A DNA stretch of 64,000 bases from CAYWNA01 sp964459305 (GCA_964459305.1 CAYWNA010000021.1:1-64000); one strand, 5' to 3'. Shown: positions 43,417 to 53,208, numbered from the stretch's first letter. Notes: a model not told the origin generated them from the letters alone. Numbers and translations: made by a program.

Positions 43417-43716
43417 GTCGTGCTCCCAGAGGTCCGTAGGCCGTCATCTTAGCTGGTGTGACAGCCAAATTGAAGTGTCTGAGCCAAGTTGCCACAACAT
43501 TGTGCGTCACCAATGGTGCGTTTGACAAGTGAGCCAACCGCATTCGCCGACAGCCGGGCACACATTCGCAGTCTTTTGGTGTAGACTAAGCGGCACCTTC
43601 GTTTAACCCGAAGCCGGAGGCGATGGCGGGTGCTCCGTGTGGATGACCTATCCCGCAGCCCGCCATCGCCTCCGGGTTAAACGAGATTGCTACGCGAGTG
43701 AGTGGGAGCAGCGACA
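43417..43716. promoter_or_regulatory. Divergent promoter region with palindromic repeat
   Basis: This 300-base gap separates the aldolase operon (minus) from the nitroreductase-like gene (plus), so it should contain both promoters. About a third is filled by the CGTTTAACC-family repeat at 43600-43683. I identify no clear -35/-10 pair. Confidence 0.45.
43600..43683. repeat. Inverted repeat, CGTTTAACC family, copy C
   Basis: The left arm CGTTTAACCCGAAGCCGGAG (43600 onwards) continues into GGCGATGGCGGG and faces a right arm CCCGCCATCGCCTCCGGG followed by TTAAACG, ending at 43683. A six-base stretch of the left arm (near GAAGCC) is missing from the right arm. It ends 33 bases before the ATG at 43717, just as copies A and B precede other plus-strand genes. 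Confidence 0.8.
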
Positions 43717-44760
43717 ATGCCTCTGGCACGATGGGGTGTACGGAAAAGGAAAGAACGACGGGAAGAACGTGCCGAAAGGAATCCGTGGCAGATCAGCACG
43801 GATGACTTTCCGGCGAGCGGCACGCCTACGGAGCAACTTCGTTTCCTTGTGCGTTACGCGATCTTGGCGCCATCCAGCCACAACAGCCAGCCTTGGCGTT
43901 TCTCGGTCGACGACGGGCACGTCGACATTCTGATCGACGCGGACCGGTGGTTGAAAGTGGCGGATGACGATCAGAGGGAGCTTCACATCAGCCTTGGCTG
44001 CGCGTTGGAAAACCTTCTGATTGCTGCAGAGCATTTCGGCTTCGCAACGGAAGTGACGCATTTGCCCGATGGCGACAGCAAGGACGTTCTTGTTTCGGTC
44101 CGCCTCGAGACGGGAGGCACCGCCGGGCCACTCCGCCCGCCGGTTCTTTTCGACATGATCACAGTTCGTCACACGAATCACGCCGTTTACGACAATCGGA
44201 CCATCTCCGGTGGCGAGTTGGATCGACTCCGCGAATGTTGCGTGGAAGACGGAATCTCCCTCTATCTTACGTCCGCCGTGGCCACACGGAGGAAGATCGA
44301 TGATCTGATCGTACGCGGCGATTTGATGCAGTTTGCCGATCCGGCTTTCCGAAAGGAACTCGGCTATTGGATCGGCAAGGGGGTATTTGGTACATCGCCA
44401 ATGATGTCGAAACTGGTCAAGTGGACTACGACGTACGTCAACATGGGCAGGTCCCAGTCCCAGCGGGATTCGGAATTGGTGATGAGTTCGCCGGTGTTCG
44501 GCATCTTTAGTGCAAAGGAAGACGACCGGACGACCCAGACAAAGATCGGACAGGTGTTCGAGCGCATGTCTCTCTTGGCTGCCTCGATGGGGATCTGGAA
44601 CCAACCGATGAGTCAAATTGTCGAAGTGCCAGAGCTGAGGGAAGAGGTCGCCAAGCTGCTGCCGGAGCGCAATGTCGTACCGGAACATCCGTTTCGCCTT
44701 GGATACGCCACGCCACAAGTTCACACGCCAAGAAGACCGTTGGATGAGGTCGTAGCGTGA
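43717..44760 (+). CDS. Acg-type nitroreductase-like protein
   Basis: This 347-residue protein resembles the Acg subfamily of the nitroreductase fold, FMN-binding relatives often lacking a demonstrated reaction. It shows YAILAPSSHNSQPWRFSVDDG near the N terminus (the flavin-phosphate region SSHNSQPW), ISLGCALENLLIAAEHFG, MITVRHTNHAVYDNRTI and LLAASMGIWNQPMSQIVEVPELRE. A basic Lys/Arg/Glu-rich stretch precedes the domain. The ATG at 43717 follows GGGAG with good spacing; the frame opens at 43702. It ends one base before the stop of the minus-strand cytochrome gene, so the two converge tightly. Confidence 0.84.
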   Translation: MPLARWGVRKRKERREERAERNPWQISTDDFPASGTPTEQLRFLVRYAILAPSSHNSQPWRFSVDDGHVDILIDADRWLKVADDDQRELHISLGCALENLLIAAEHFGFATEVTHLPDGDSKDVLVSVRLETGGTAGPLRPPVLFDMITVRHTNHAVYDNRTISGGELDRLRECCVEDGISLYLTSAVATRRKIDDLIVRGDLMQFADPAFRKELGYWIGKGVFGTSPMMSKLVKWTTTYVNMGRSQSQRDSELVMSSPVFGIFSAKEDDRTTQTKIGQVFERMSLLAASMGIWNQPMSQIVEVPELREEVAKLLPERNVVPEHPFRLGYATPQVHTPRRPLDEVVA

Positions 44761-44761
44761 G

Positions 44762-47700
44762 CTACTTCCTATTGCCTTGCGCTTCGACCATTGATTCGAT
44801 GTTGGCCACCTCTTCGGCCTGCCAGTGTTTGCGGCGGTCGAGCCAATGGTCGTACTTGGGCACCTGGGCGGGGTCCATGGCCTCGGTGTAGTCGCCGGAG
44901 AATGGTACGGCCAGATCGATCCAGCAGGCGATCCTGTCCATTTCCTCTTGGGTCAGTCTTACCTCTTCGTGGCCTTCTTCGAGCAGTTCGATCAGTCGGC
45001 TGTTGACGGCCCCGGCATGGTACGGGGCAAGCATGGGTGGCGCCGATTGCGGACTGACCCAATTGCAGTACTTTGGATCGGCCAGTGCTCTGTAGGCGTC
45101 GCTCCACCGCTTGAGACTCCTCGAATCCAGCTCGCCGGTTCCCTCCAAGCTGATCGTACTGTCCCCGTTTGCCACGGTGCGGCGGTTGTGGCACTCGATG
45201 CAATGCTCGTCCAGGATAGGCTGGACCTCTCGCGCGAAACTGAAGCCGCGTGGCGGTCCGTAGAAGGGATCCAAATCTTGCGGTCCGGTCTGCATGGCCA
45301 GGGTGATGGTCGCGGCGTTTCTTGGAGAGGAGTTCTTTGACTCGTGGCAGCCTACACACGAGAAGGTCTCGCCTGGTTGCAGCGTCGACCAGCTTCGCAT
45401 GGTCTGCACGGCTCGGTTCTTTTCGTCCAGCGCTTGAAAATACACCGGCGTTCGGGCCGGCACGTGGAAACAGGCCGAGCCGTCTTCGTAGACTCGCGCC
45501 GTACCGAGCACCCGCTTGACGTCCCAACTACCGTTGATCGAGATGGGCGTGCTGACCAAGGCCCCGCCTGCCGGACCGCGGTTTCTGCCGCTGCCGACCC
45601 CTGCAGCGCGGAATTCCAATGCGACTACGCGGAGTTTCTTGACGGTGCCGCGCGGCACGCCGTCCAGCCCCGGACCGGCGTGGACGTCTTGTAGGTAGTA
45701 GGTGCCAGTCGTCGTGCGATAGTCGGCGCCGTGGGCACGCATTCGTGGTTCGGGGCGTGGAGTCAACGGTACTGGTTGGCTGCACGAGATATGAGGATCA
45801 GCGGCAAGCAACTCGCGCCGACCGTCGATCGTCATGAAGTAGACGCCAAACGGTTTTTCGGACGGCGCGCGCCCATTTTTGCTACCCTCGGTGCTGTAGG
45901 TAACCAGGAATTCCGTTTCGCTCAGCGGATAGGGATACTGGAACTGCTCGCCTTCGTAGCCGTACTTGTCGATGCGAACGGCTTCCGTTTGCCGGATTGG
46001 GGCGATCAACTGTACGCCGGCATTTTCTTGACGCCCGCGGCTCGGGTCGATAATTGCCAGCTTTCCTTTTTGATAGGTGTGATGTCCCGACAAAACGCAC
46101 ACGACCTTCTGTGTGCCAGGGATGCCACGCGCGTGGAGGATGGTGGTCGGAAACCAGGAATTGTTGCCGTAGAAGTCCTGTTGAGCCGTGCCATCGGGGT
46201 TCATCTGGAACAGCGGTTGCGGGAACAACTGGCCGCGGTCGTTGTAATCCCAGCGAGTGTAGATCACACGGCCATCGGGCATGACCTGGGGATAGTTTGT
46301 GTGCACCTGGTCGAATCCTAATCGCCGCAGATATCGTCCGTCGCCATCGCAGGTGTACAGGTTGCTCACATCGGACCACCAGCAGTCGACAATCTGTTGG
46401 CACCGCGATGAGTTGAAAACGATGTCTCCGCCGGGCAGGTAGGCGCCTTCATAGTCAGCCACTCCTTCACCGAAGGTCAACTGCCGAATCTCGCCGTCGT
46501 CGACGGTCATTTCGCACAAGTGGTAGTCGTCGTCGGTCATCGACTTGCGCCAGGCGAACAGGATCCGCCGCCCATCGTGGGAGACGTCCGGGTCGCGGAT
46601 CAGACCATCGGGTTCGTCCAGAAGCGTGTGGACCATGCCATACAGTCCGTCCATCTCCAGCAGGCAGAGCTTGCCGCTAGGCGGGAACGGATTGTTGTCG
46701 TTGTAGGGCGAATCCGAAACATCTTCGGTGTAGGCGTAATGCTGGCCGCCGATGTCGTGGTGTTTGGTGAAGACGATCTTGGGGAATTTGTGCACATGCG
46801 GCTCCATGCGCAGTCGCCGGCGCTGTTCGCAGGCATCCAGATACAGGTCCATCCACTGCGCCACCGACGGTGGCGTATTCGAGTGCAGCAACTTGTCGCG
46901 TCGCACGCTCAAGTCGGTGCCCTCAGGCTGTGGCCGGTCTCCCCGGTGTTGTGGCCGGTCTCCCGACCGAGCCGCACGGTCCGACCGCAGGTCTCCCTGA
47001 CCCACCTCGCCAATCACGTGGCACGCCAGAGCCAAGAAATTGCCGGGTACCGGCCGGCCCACATCCTGTTGCAGCCAGTCCAACTGGATCATCAGCTTGA
47101 GACACTGGTCCGGTGATATCTCGTCCAATTGTTTCAGGATCTCGCGGGTTAGGTATCGCTTCTTGAGTTCGGCCAACTGTTTGGCCGCATCGCCCATCAC
47201 CGATCCTGATCCAAAATCCCCGAAACCAACGCGAACTCGCGCCTCGGTCAGTGTTCGCACTAAGTTCTGCAGTTGGGCAAGGTCCTTGCCCGCCTCGGGA
47301 TCCTTCCCCCCGCACGCGTCGGACCACATGGAAAGGACCAACCAGGTCTCGGTGTAGTCCAGATCCAGATGGACAATATCATTCGGCCCGATGCTGCCAA
47401 CCTCGCCCAATTTCGGTGTTGCACCGTTCACCTTCCACTCCAGGATTCCGCTCGACATACCCGGCTGCTGTTGAACCTCGATCCGCAGCGCCGAAGTGGT
47501 CACCGGCTCGAAGGTGACTTTGTTGTATTCGCCCTGCGCTGTCCCGTACTCGGTTCTCGCCGTAATCGGAACCCAGACGTAGCCCGCGTCGTAGACGATC
47601 GTCCACGACTTGGGCACCCGGCAGCCGCCGCCCGGCCGATCGTCGAACCAATAGATCTCCACGCTGGAGACTTCCTGCGGCCGATCGAAATCGTACTGCA

Positions 47701-47944
47701 CCCATTCGTTGGTTCCTCGGCGGCTCCAAAAGGTGAACCGCGGAATGCTGCGGTCGTTCGAATCGGCGGGCTCCCTGCCGTCGCAGAGGGCTTCGAGTGT
47801 GTTGCCCTTGCAGAGATACGACGCCGAGGGCGAGGCAACCAGGGTCGGCTCGCCGGCTTGCACGCACGGCAGACCCCACGAAAGGAAACCCAAGACGAGG
47901 AGATGAGCTAGTCCAACGCGTCGAGAATGTACTCTGCCGTTCAT
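44762..47944 (-). CDS. HzsA-related di-heme cytochrome with discoidin-like domain (2)
   Basis: This ~1060-residue secreted protein is a paralogue of the one at 21771-24884. A signal peptide (LAHLLVLGFLSWGLPCVQA) precedes a discoidin-like sugar-binding domain (about residues 25-165, with WSRRGTNEWVQYDFDRPQEVSSVEIYW). A helical segment follows, then the beta-propeller with blades such as DPDVSHDGRRILFAWR and PQVMPDGRVIYTRWDYNDRG. Two heme c motifs come next: CVGCH (about 863-867) and CIECH (about 915-919). Between helices near residues 318-338 it holds an Arg/Pro/Gly-rich insert encoded by GTGGCCGGTCTCC repeats. The ATG at 47944 begins MNGRVHSRRVG. It sits 31 bases after the alpha/alpha-barrel gene, so it is probably the second gene of that operon. 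Confidence 0.82.
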   Translation of the reverse strand: MNGRVHSRRVGLAHLLVLGFLSWGLPCVQAGEPTLVASPSASYLCKGNTLEALCDGREPADSNDRSIPRFTFWSRRGTNEWVQYDFDRPQEVSSVEIYWFDDRPGGGCRVPKSWTIVYDAGYVWVPITARTEYGTAQGEYNKVTFEPVTTSALRIEVQQQPGMSSGILEWKVNGATPKLGEVGSIGPNDIVHLDLDYTETWLVLSMWSDACGGKDPEAGKDLAQLQNLVRTLTEARVRVGFGDFGSGSVMGDAAKQLAELKKRYLTREILKQLDEISPDQCLKLMIQLDWLQQDVGRPVPGNFLALACHVIGEVGQGDLRSDRAARSGDRPQHRGDRPQPEGTDLSVRRDKLLHSNTPPSVAQWMDLYLDACEQRRRLRMEPHVHKFPKIVFTKHHDIGGQHYAYTEDVSDSPYNDNNPFPPSGKLCLLEMDGLYGMVHTLLDEPDGLIRDPDVSHDGRRILFAWRKSMTDDDYHLCEMTVDDGEIRQLTFGEGVADYEGAYLPGGDIVFNSSRCQQIVDCWWSDVSNLYTCDGDGRYLRRLGFDQVHTNYPQVMPDGRVIYTRWDYNDRGQLFPQPLFQMNPDGTAQQDFYGNNSWFPTTILHARGIPGTQKVVCVLSGHHTYQKGKLAIIDPSRGRQENAGVQLIAPIRQTEAVRIDKYGYEGEQFQYPYPLSETEFLVTYSTEGSKNGRAPSEKPFGVYFMTIDGRRELLAADPHISCSQPVPLTPRPEPRMRAHGADYRTTTGTYYLQDVHAGPGLDGVPRGTVKKLRVVALEFRAAGVGSGRNRGPAGGALVSTPISINGSWDVKRVLGTARVYEDGSACFHVPARTPVYFQALDEKNRAVQTMRSWSTLQPGETFSCVGCHESKNSSPRNAATITLAMQTGPQDLDPFYGPPRGFSFAREVQPILDEHCIECHNRRTVANGDSTISLEGTGELDSRSLKRWSDAYRALADPKYCNWVSPQSAPPMLAPYHAGAVNSRLIELLEEGHEEVRLTQEEMDRIACWIDLAVPFSGDYTEAMDPAQVPKYDHWLDRRKHWQAEEVANIESMVEAQGNRK
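46930..46993. repeat. Repeat-like GC-rich insert within the HzsA-related gene
   Basis: GTGGCCGGTCTCCC occurs at 46930-46943 and again at 46951-46964, followed by TCCCGACCGAGCCGCACGG and GGTCCGACCGCAGGTC, which repeat parts of the same motif in mixed orientation. The tract lies inside the coding frame and is translated as RAARSGDRPQHRGDRPQ-type sequence. The paralogue at 21771-24884 has no counterpart. Confidence 0.6.
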
Positions 47945-47975
47945 ACCTTGACTTTGGTAAATGGGAATCGGATTG

Positions 47976-49451
47976 TCAACGATCACAGTATAGCAGACGC
48001 AGTTCCTGTCTCGGCCGATGTTGCACCTGCCACAGCTTCAGTAGGGCCATCATCAGGGTGTCGCCGCGAGTGATCGCCTCGTAGTGATCATGCCGCGACG
48101 ACGCCCTGGGCAAGGGTGAGTCTCCGTTCAGAAAATGCTCGATCGCCAAACCGGCGAACTCCTTGGCACGCTTCAAGTATTTCTTATCGTCCGTGATCTC
48201 GAAAGCGGTCAGCATGTGGAATATGACATCGCCCAGCGAACCGGGGTAGATCGTGCCTGCGAGGTCGGGCATGCTGGTCAGGTAACGGTCGGCAGAACCC
48301 AAGATGAGCTTCCGGTAGCCAGCCTTTCGCAACCCCTCGGGCAACTGCTGCCAGCGGAGGTGGTTGAACATGGCGACCTGGGCGTCCGTCCACGCACCGT
48401 ATCGGGTGGCCCACGGCTTGGTGTGAGTCCAATGGCCGCTGGCAAAGGCCTCGAGCGTATCGGCATTGCAGCCGGAGACGAACCCGATGCCCCCGGGGCT
48501 GAAGTCGTGGGTCAGCCGTAGGTACAACTCGTCGGTCTTCATCGCTCGGGCTCGCATCTTCGCGGCCAACTCTTCGGGCACCATCTCGGCCCCGCTCCAT
48601 AGATCGATGGCCAACGACAGGTTGCTTTCCGGCCAGACGATCCCGGCACGACTTGGGTTCGACGAGCAAGGGATCATACCTGTCTTCTTTGAACTCAGTC
48701 GATTGTACATGTCCACCAGCGTCTCAATGGCCTTCAGGTAAACCGGATCGTTCGTCCGCCGGTAGGCCTGCGCCCAAGTGAGGATGTAGAACCCGCCATG
48801 CCTCGGATATTCGTTGTCCGTGCCAGGCCCGTGTGCCGACCATCGGGCGTGGCGCGAAAATTCCCCGGTCTTGTGATCGCAGATCTGATGCTCCCAGAGG
48901 CCGCGGGCGAAGTTGTCGGCCGCTTTCGGCGTCAGCTTCCACACACGATCCCAGATCACCCAGGGGCGAAAGAACTCGTGCGCGCCGTCGTTGCCGCACA
49001 AGCGATCGCCAAGGAAATCCCAGCCAATATGCTCACCCCAGGCCATCAGCCCCGTCGCCGGGCTTTGGCAGTTTTCGAAAAACCATTTCAACGCTTTGTC
49101 AGCCTCGGCCGCGTACCGCCGGTCGTCAGTGACCTCTGTCAGCGCGTAGAGAAGCTGGTAGAGATTTTCGTCATGCATCGGATTGGCGCCGGTAGTCGCC
49201 CGATCGCCGCCGCGGATCCCTTGGATTCCCGGAAACTGGCCTGGCTTCATGCTCTCGCGATTCAAACCTGCAGCGAACAGCGGCGAATGCACCTCACCGT
49301 AGGTGTCCCGTCCGCGCTCGATCATGGCGTCCGCGTACCCGCGGACCACGGCTAGACAGTCCGGCGCGTCGAGCGGTTCTGCCTCAGTGACACTTGCCGC
49401 GTGAAAGACGGTCAGGACGGCCAGCACACTTCTCCTCGTTGCCGAACTCAC
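47976..49451 (-). CDS. Secreted alpha/alpha-barrel protein, probable glycan-active enzyme
   Basis: This 491-residue protein has an N-terminal signal peptide (SVLAVLTVFHAASVTEAEP) and then a long series of helical hairpins of the alpha/alpha-toroid kind (RGYADAMIERGRDTYGEVHSPLFAAGLNRES, NLYQLLYALTEVTDDRRYAAEADKAL, WDFLGDRLCGNDGAHEFFRPWVIWDRVW, HDFSPGGIGFVSGCNADTLEAFASGHW). Such folds occur in pectate lyases and glycoside hydrolases, and the sequence suggests sugar-chain degradation, but I do not know the substrate or the exact family. Translation probably starts at the GTG at 49451, seven bases after GGAG. The HzsA-related cytochrome gene follows 31 bases downstream on the same strand. Confidence 0.72.
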   Translation of the reverse strand: MSSATRRSVLAVLTVFHAASVTEAEPLDAPDCLAVVRGYADAMIERGRDTYGEVHSPLFAAGLNRESMKPGQFPGIQGIRGGDRATTGANPMHDENLYQLLYALTEVTDDRRYAAEADKALKWFFENCQSPATGLMAWGEHIGWDFLGDRLCGNDGAHEFFRPWVIWDRVWKLTPKAADNFARGLWEHQICDHKTGEFSRHARWSAHGPGTDNEYPRHGGFYILTWAQAYRRTNDPVYLKAIETLVDMYNRLSSKKTGMIPCSSNPSRAGIVWPESNLSLAIDLWSGAEMVPEELAAKMRARAMKTDELYLRLTHDFSPGGIGFVSGCNADTLEAFASGHWTHTKPWATRYGAWTDAQVAMFNHLRWQQLPEGLRKAGYRKLILGSADRYLTSMPDLAGTIYPGSLGDVIFHMLTAFEITDDKKYLKRAKEFAGLAIEHFLNGDSPLPRASSRHDHYEAITRGDTLMMALLKLWQVQHRPRQELRLLYCDR

Positions 49452-50066
49452 GGTACATCTCCTTCGCTATACTGGTTGGCGGATGTCTCGTTTGATATTT
49501 TGAGCCATGCCAGCTTGACGCGATAGTGCAGTCGGCTACTGATCGGATGGCGCACGGGGTCGCTTCGTTCGGCCGCAACACAGCCGTTTATACCACCCGC
49601 GGCCAGGATTGACAGTTTTCCGCATGTAGCCGAAGTCGCCAGACTTTGGTCTGCGTAGGGAAAAACCAAACTCTGGCGAGTTCGGCTACAGGTCAGACTT
49701 GTCCGCGGATGGCAGACCCGCAGCCGAAGGCGCAGGCGGGCAACTACACGTATTCACTAGACGCGAAAGTCAACGCCGCAAAGTCAGTCTAGCTCGTTAA
49801 TTGCGTGTCATGCTACAATAGGGCGCACGCGATCTGGAGAGTGGATTCGTACAGGACGGCTTCTTTTCGAGTTCACTTTGAACTCGCACGGTTTGAACGC
49901 TGCCCCGCGAAAACGTCGAACCGAAACGTTGCCGCTGTTTGGCCAAAAAACCGTTTGGTGCTAGATCGTTGCGACCACGGAACCGTTGGCGTGACGTTCA
50001 GAAGACGTCAAGATTACACATGCGCCGAACAGATCGTCAGAGGATGACAGAAGAAGGAGATGCAGG
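49452..50066. other. Intergenic region upstream of the formate dehydrogenase operon
   Basis: No gene is supported in this 615-base gap between divergent transcription units. It contains the GTAGCYGRA repeat (49626-49689) and a TGCTACAAT sequence at 49811-49819 resembling an extended -10 element about 250 bases upstream of the formate dehydrogenase start; no convincing -35 accompanies it. A short open frame at 49805-50047 has no recognisable family. An AAGAAGGAGATGCAGG stretch just before 50067 is the ribosome site of the operon. Confidence 0.45.
49626..49689. repeat. Dispersed inverted repeat, GTAGCYGRA family, copy 2
   Basis: The arms GTAGCCGAAGTCGCCAGACT (49626 onwards) and AACTCTGGCGAGTTCGGCTA (ending 49689) match the copy at 3433-3499 in inverted form, differing mainly in the spacer. 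Its two arms carry the GTC and CTC variants of the motif swapped, as if the whole element were inverted. Confidence 0.75.
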
Positions 50067-53000
50067 ATGCGGGTGACGCGGAGGGGATTCCTCGCCACCA
50101 CCGGTAGCGCTGGGGCCGGGGGGCTTTTCGGTTTTCTGGGGCTCGACTTGAGCCCGACCGTCGCTTACGCAAGCAAGATGACCGCGGCTGTGAAGCGGAG
50201 CAGGATCACGACAACGATCTGCCCGTACTGTGCGGTCGGCTGCGGGGCGCTAGTGATGACGGAGCAGAAAGACGGCAGACGCCAAGTGGTCAACGTTGAA
50301 GGTGACCCCGACCATCCCATCAACGAAGGCACGCTTTGCCCGAAAGGCGCCGCACTCTACCAGATGGCGAACAACGAAAATCGTTTGCGCAAAGTGCTCT
50401 ATCGCCCGCCGGGGGCTGAGGGATTTCAGGAAAAGGACTGGGGCTGGGCGGCGAAGGAAATCGCCAAGCGGATCAAGATAACGCGCGATGCCGCTTTCAC
50501 CGAAAAGAACGCCGAGGGACAGGTAGTCAACCGAACCACAGCGATCGCTTCGGTCGGCAGCGCTGCGTTGGACAACGAAGAGTGCTGGATCCTCCAAAAG
50601 TTGCTGCGATCCATGGGACTGGTGTACATCGAACACCAGGCCCGTATATGACACTCCGCCACTGTCGCCAGTTTGGCGGCTACGTTTGGCCGGGGTGCCA
50701 TGACCAATCACTGGATCGATCTGAAGAACAGCGACTGCATTCTCATCATGGGCGCCAACCCCGCCGAGAATCATCCCGTTTCGTTTCGCTGGGTGCTTGA
50801 GGCCAAAGACAACGGGGCCACGCTCATCAGCGTCGACCCGCGCTACACACGCAGCTCTTCTATGGCAGACTTCTATGCCCGGCTGCGTTCAGGCACGGAC
50901 ATTGCCTTTCTAGGCGGGATGATCAAATACATCCTCGACCACGACCTCATTCACCGGGACTACGTAGTCAACTACACCAACGCCGCGTTCCTGATCCAAG
51001 ATGAGTATGACTTCGATGAGGTGGCGGGGCTGTTCGCCGGTTATGATCCGGAGAAACGCAAATACGCCAAGCAAAGCTGGCAGTACCAAATCGACGACCA
51101 GACGGGCGAGCCCGTCAAAGACCTCGCCCTCGAACATCCGAAATGCGTCTACCAACTGATGAAACGGCACTACGCCCGCTATGACTTCAAGACTGTCTCA
51201 GAGGTCACGGGTACGCCGGTTGGGGACCTCGAGCGGGTGTGCGAGGCGTTTGCCAAGACGGGCAGCCCGGAAAAGGCCGGCACCATTATGTATGCAATGG
51301 GCTGGACGCAGCACACGGCCGGAACGCAGAACATCCGTGCCATGGCCGTGATCCAGCTTCTGTTAGGCAACATCGGGCGAGCCGGCGGCGGAGTGAACGC
51401 GCTGCGCGGCGAGTCCAACGTACAAGGTTCGACCGATCATTGTCTCCTGTTTCACATCCTGCCCGGCTACCTGAAGACGCCCAAGGCTTCCCAGCCGACG
51501 CTTGATGCCTACAACGCTGCGTACACGCCCAAGCAGCTTGGACGCCTCAGCGCGAATTGGTGGGGCAATTACCCGAAGTACTCGGTCAGTTTCCTGAAGT
51601 CGATGTTCGGCGAGGCGGCCACCAAGGAGAACGATTTCGGGTATTCCTGGTTGCCGAAGCTGGACGATGGCATCAACTATTCCTGGCTGACCATTTTCGA
51701 CGAGATGTACAACGGGAACATCCGGGGATTCTTCGCGTGGGGGCAGAACCCGGCTTGCAGCGGGGCCAATGCGAACAAAGTGCGAAAGGCCCTGGCGAAG
51801 CTCGACTGGCTGGTCAACGTCAACATCTTTCCCAGTGAGACCGGCTGGTTCTGGCAGGACAAGAGGGAGTGGCCCGATCCGGCCGAAGTCCGAACGGAAG
51901 TTTTCGTCCTGCCGGCGGCGGCCTCCGTGGAAAAGGAAGGCAGCATCACCAACTCCGGCCGGTGGATGCAGTGGCGATACAAGGCGTCCGATTCACCAGG
52001 AGACGCACGACCGGACGCCGAGATCATGGACATGATCTACCAAGAGCTGAAAAAGCTGTACGAGGCCGACGAGAACGCCCAGTTGCCGGCCCCGATCGTG
52101 AATCTGAAGTGGGACTATTTCGACGAGCGCCACGAATGCGACGTCCATGCTGTGGCCAAGGAAATCAACGGGTACTTCCTGGAGAACTTGGAGTTTCCAG
52201 AGAAGAACCTGTCATTCAAGCAAGGCGACTTGGTGCCCAGTTTTGCTTTCCTAAAAGACGACGGCTCGACTTCTTCGGGAAACTGGCTTTACTGCAACTC
52301 CTATGTGGGCCCAGGTCCAGGCCCGCAGGACGGCAACAAGTCCGCCCGGCGCACACGAGAGGCGGAAGGCATCGGGTTGAATCTCGATTGGGCGTGGTGC
52401 TGGCCGTTGAACCGGCGGATTCTCTACAACCGAGCATCGGTCGATCTCGATGGCCAGCCCTGGGACAGGCAGCGCCCCGTGATCGCCTGGCAAGACGGGA
52501 AGTGGGTAGGAGACGTTCCCGATGGCGGCTGGCCGCCGATGACTGTGGATCCGGAGAAGACGAAGTACCCGTTCATTATGAAGCCCGAAGGCCACGCGCG
52601 GCTATTTGCGATGGAGTTGGCGGACGGTCCGTTCCCGGAGCACTACGAGCCGTTGGAGTCGCCGCTGGCGGAGAATCCGCTAAACCAGCAGAAGTTCAAC
52701 CCGGCGGCCAAGCTGTGGGCGGGCGTTGCTGATGCCTGGGCGACTTCCGGATCCAAAGAATTTCCCTACGTCTGCTCGACGTATCGCGTCACGGAACACT
52801 GGCAAACGGGCGTGATGACTCGGCACTCGCCTTGGTTGCTTGAGTTGCAGCCCGAGGTCTTCGTGGAGATGAGCTGGGAACTGGCCAAGGAGAAAGGCAT
52901 CGAGCCCGGCGACCAAGTGCGAGTCCTTAGCGCGCGCGGAGCCATCACGGCGGTCGCGTTACCCACCGCTCGCATCAAACCTCTGATCGTTCAAGGCAAG

Positions 53001-53189
53001 ATGGTCCATCAAGTGGGCTTGCCCTGGTGCTTCGGGTGGATCATGCCCAAGACAAACAGGGACGCACGCTGCGCCAACCGATTGACACCCAACGTCGGCG
53101 ACGCCAACACGATGATCCCGGAAACCAAGGCATTCATGGTCAATATCACCAAGCTGGATGCCGGGAAACATCCCGAATTCGCTTTGTAG
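50067..53189 (+). CDS. fdnG: Formate dehydrogenase catalytic subunit, selenocysteine-containing
   Basis: This protein of about 1040 residues is predicted to oxidise formate at a molybdenum or tungsten bis-pterin centre in the periplasm. The N terminus is a Tat leader (MRVTRRGFLATTG). Next comes the [4Fe-4S] site Cys52, Cys55, Cys59 (ICPYCAVGCG) and Cys91. An in-frame TGA at 50649-50651 (residue 195) follows YIEHQARI, and the frame continues HSATVASLAATFGRGAMTNHW, exactly where FdnG carries selenocysteine. A SECIS-like hairpin lies at 50656-50679. The pterin-binding and C-terminal domains follow (RVTEHWQTGVMTRHSPWLLE, VHQVGLPWCFGW). The ribosome site is GAAGGAG. The iron-sulfur gene starts 20 bases downstream. 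If TGA were read as a stop, a 194-residue fragment without the active site would result. Confidence 0.93.
50656..50679 (+). promoter_or_regulatory. SECIS-like hairpin for UGA decoding
   Basis: CCGCCA (50656-50661) pairs perfectly with TGGCGG (50674-50679). Inside, CTG (50662-50664) can pair with CAG (50669-50671) across a TCGC loop, leaving two bulged T residues. It lies 4-28 bases after the TGA at 50649-50651, the spacing used by bacterial SECIS elements that recruit SelB. The element is within the coding sequence, as in bacterial formate dehydrogenases. Confidence 0.75.
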
Positions 53190-53208
53190 CGAGAAGGGAA
53201 AAAGGACG

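Noticed and set aside
49805..50047. 80-residue frame upstream of the formate dehydrogenase operon as a small gene.
   Set aside because: There is no ribosome site and no family match; it overlaps the expected promoter region.
50649..50651. Formate dehydrogenase read as two genes or as a pseudogene because of the TGA.
   Set aside because: The frame continues with the conserved sequence, the TGA is at the known selenocysteine position, and a SECIS-like hairpin follows. A simple stop is less likely.
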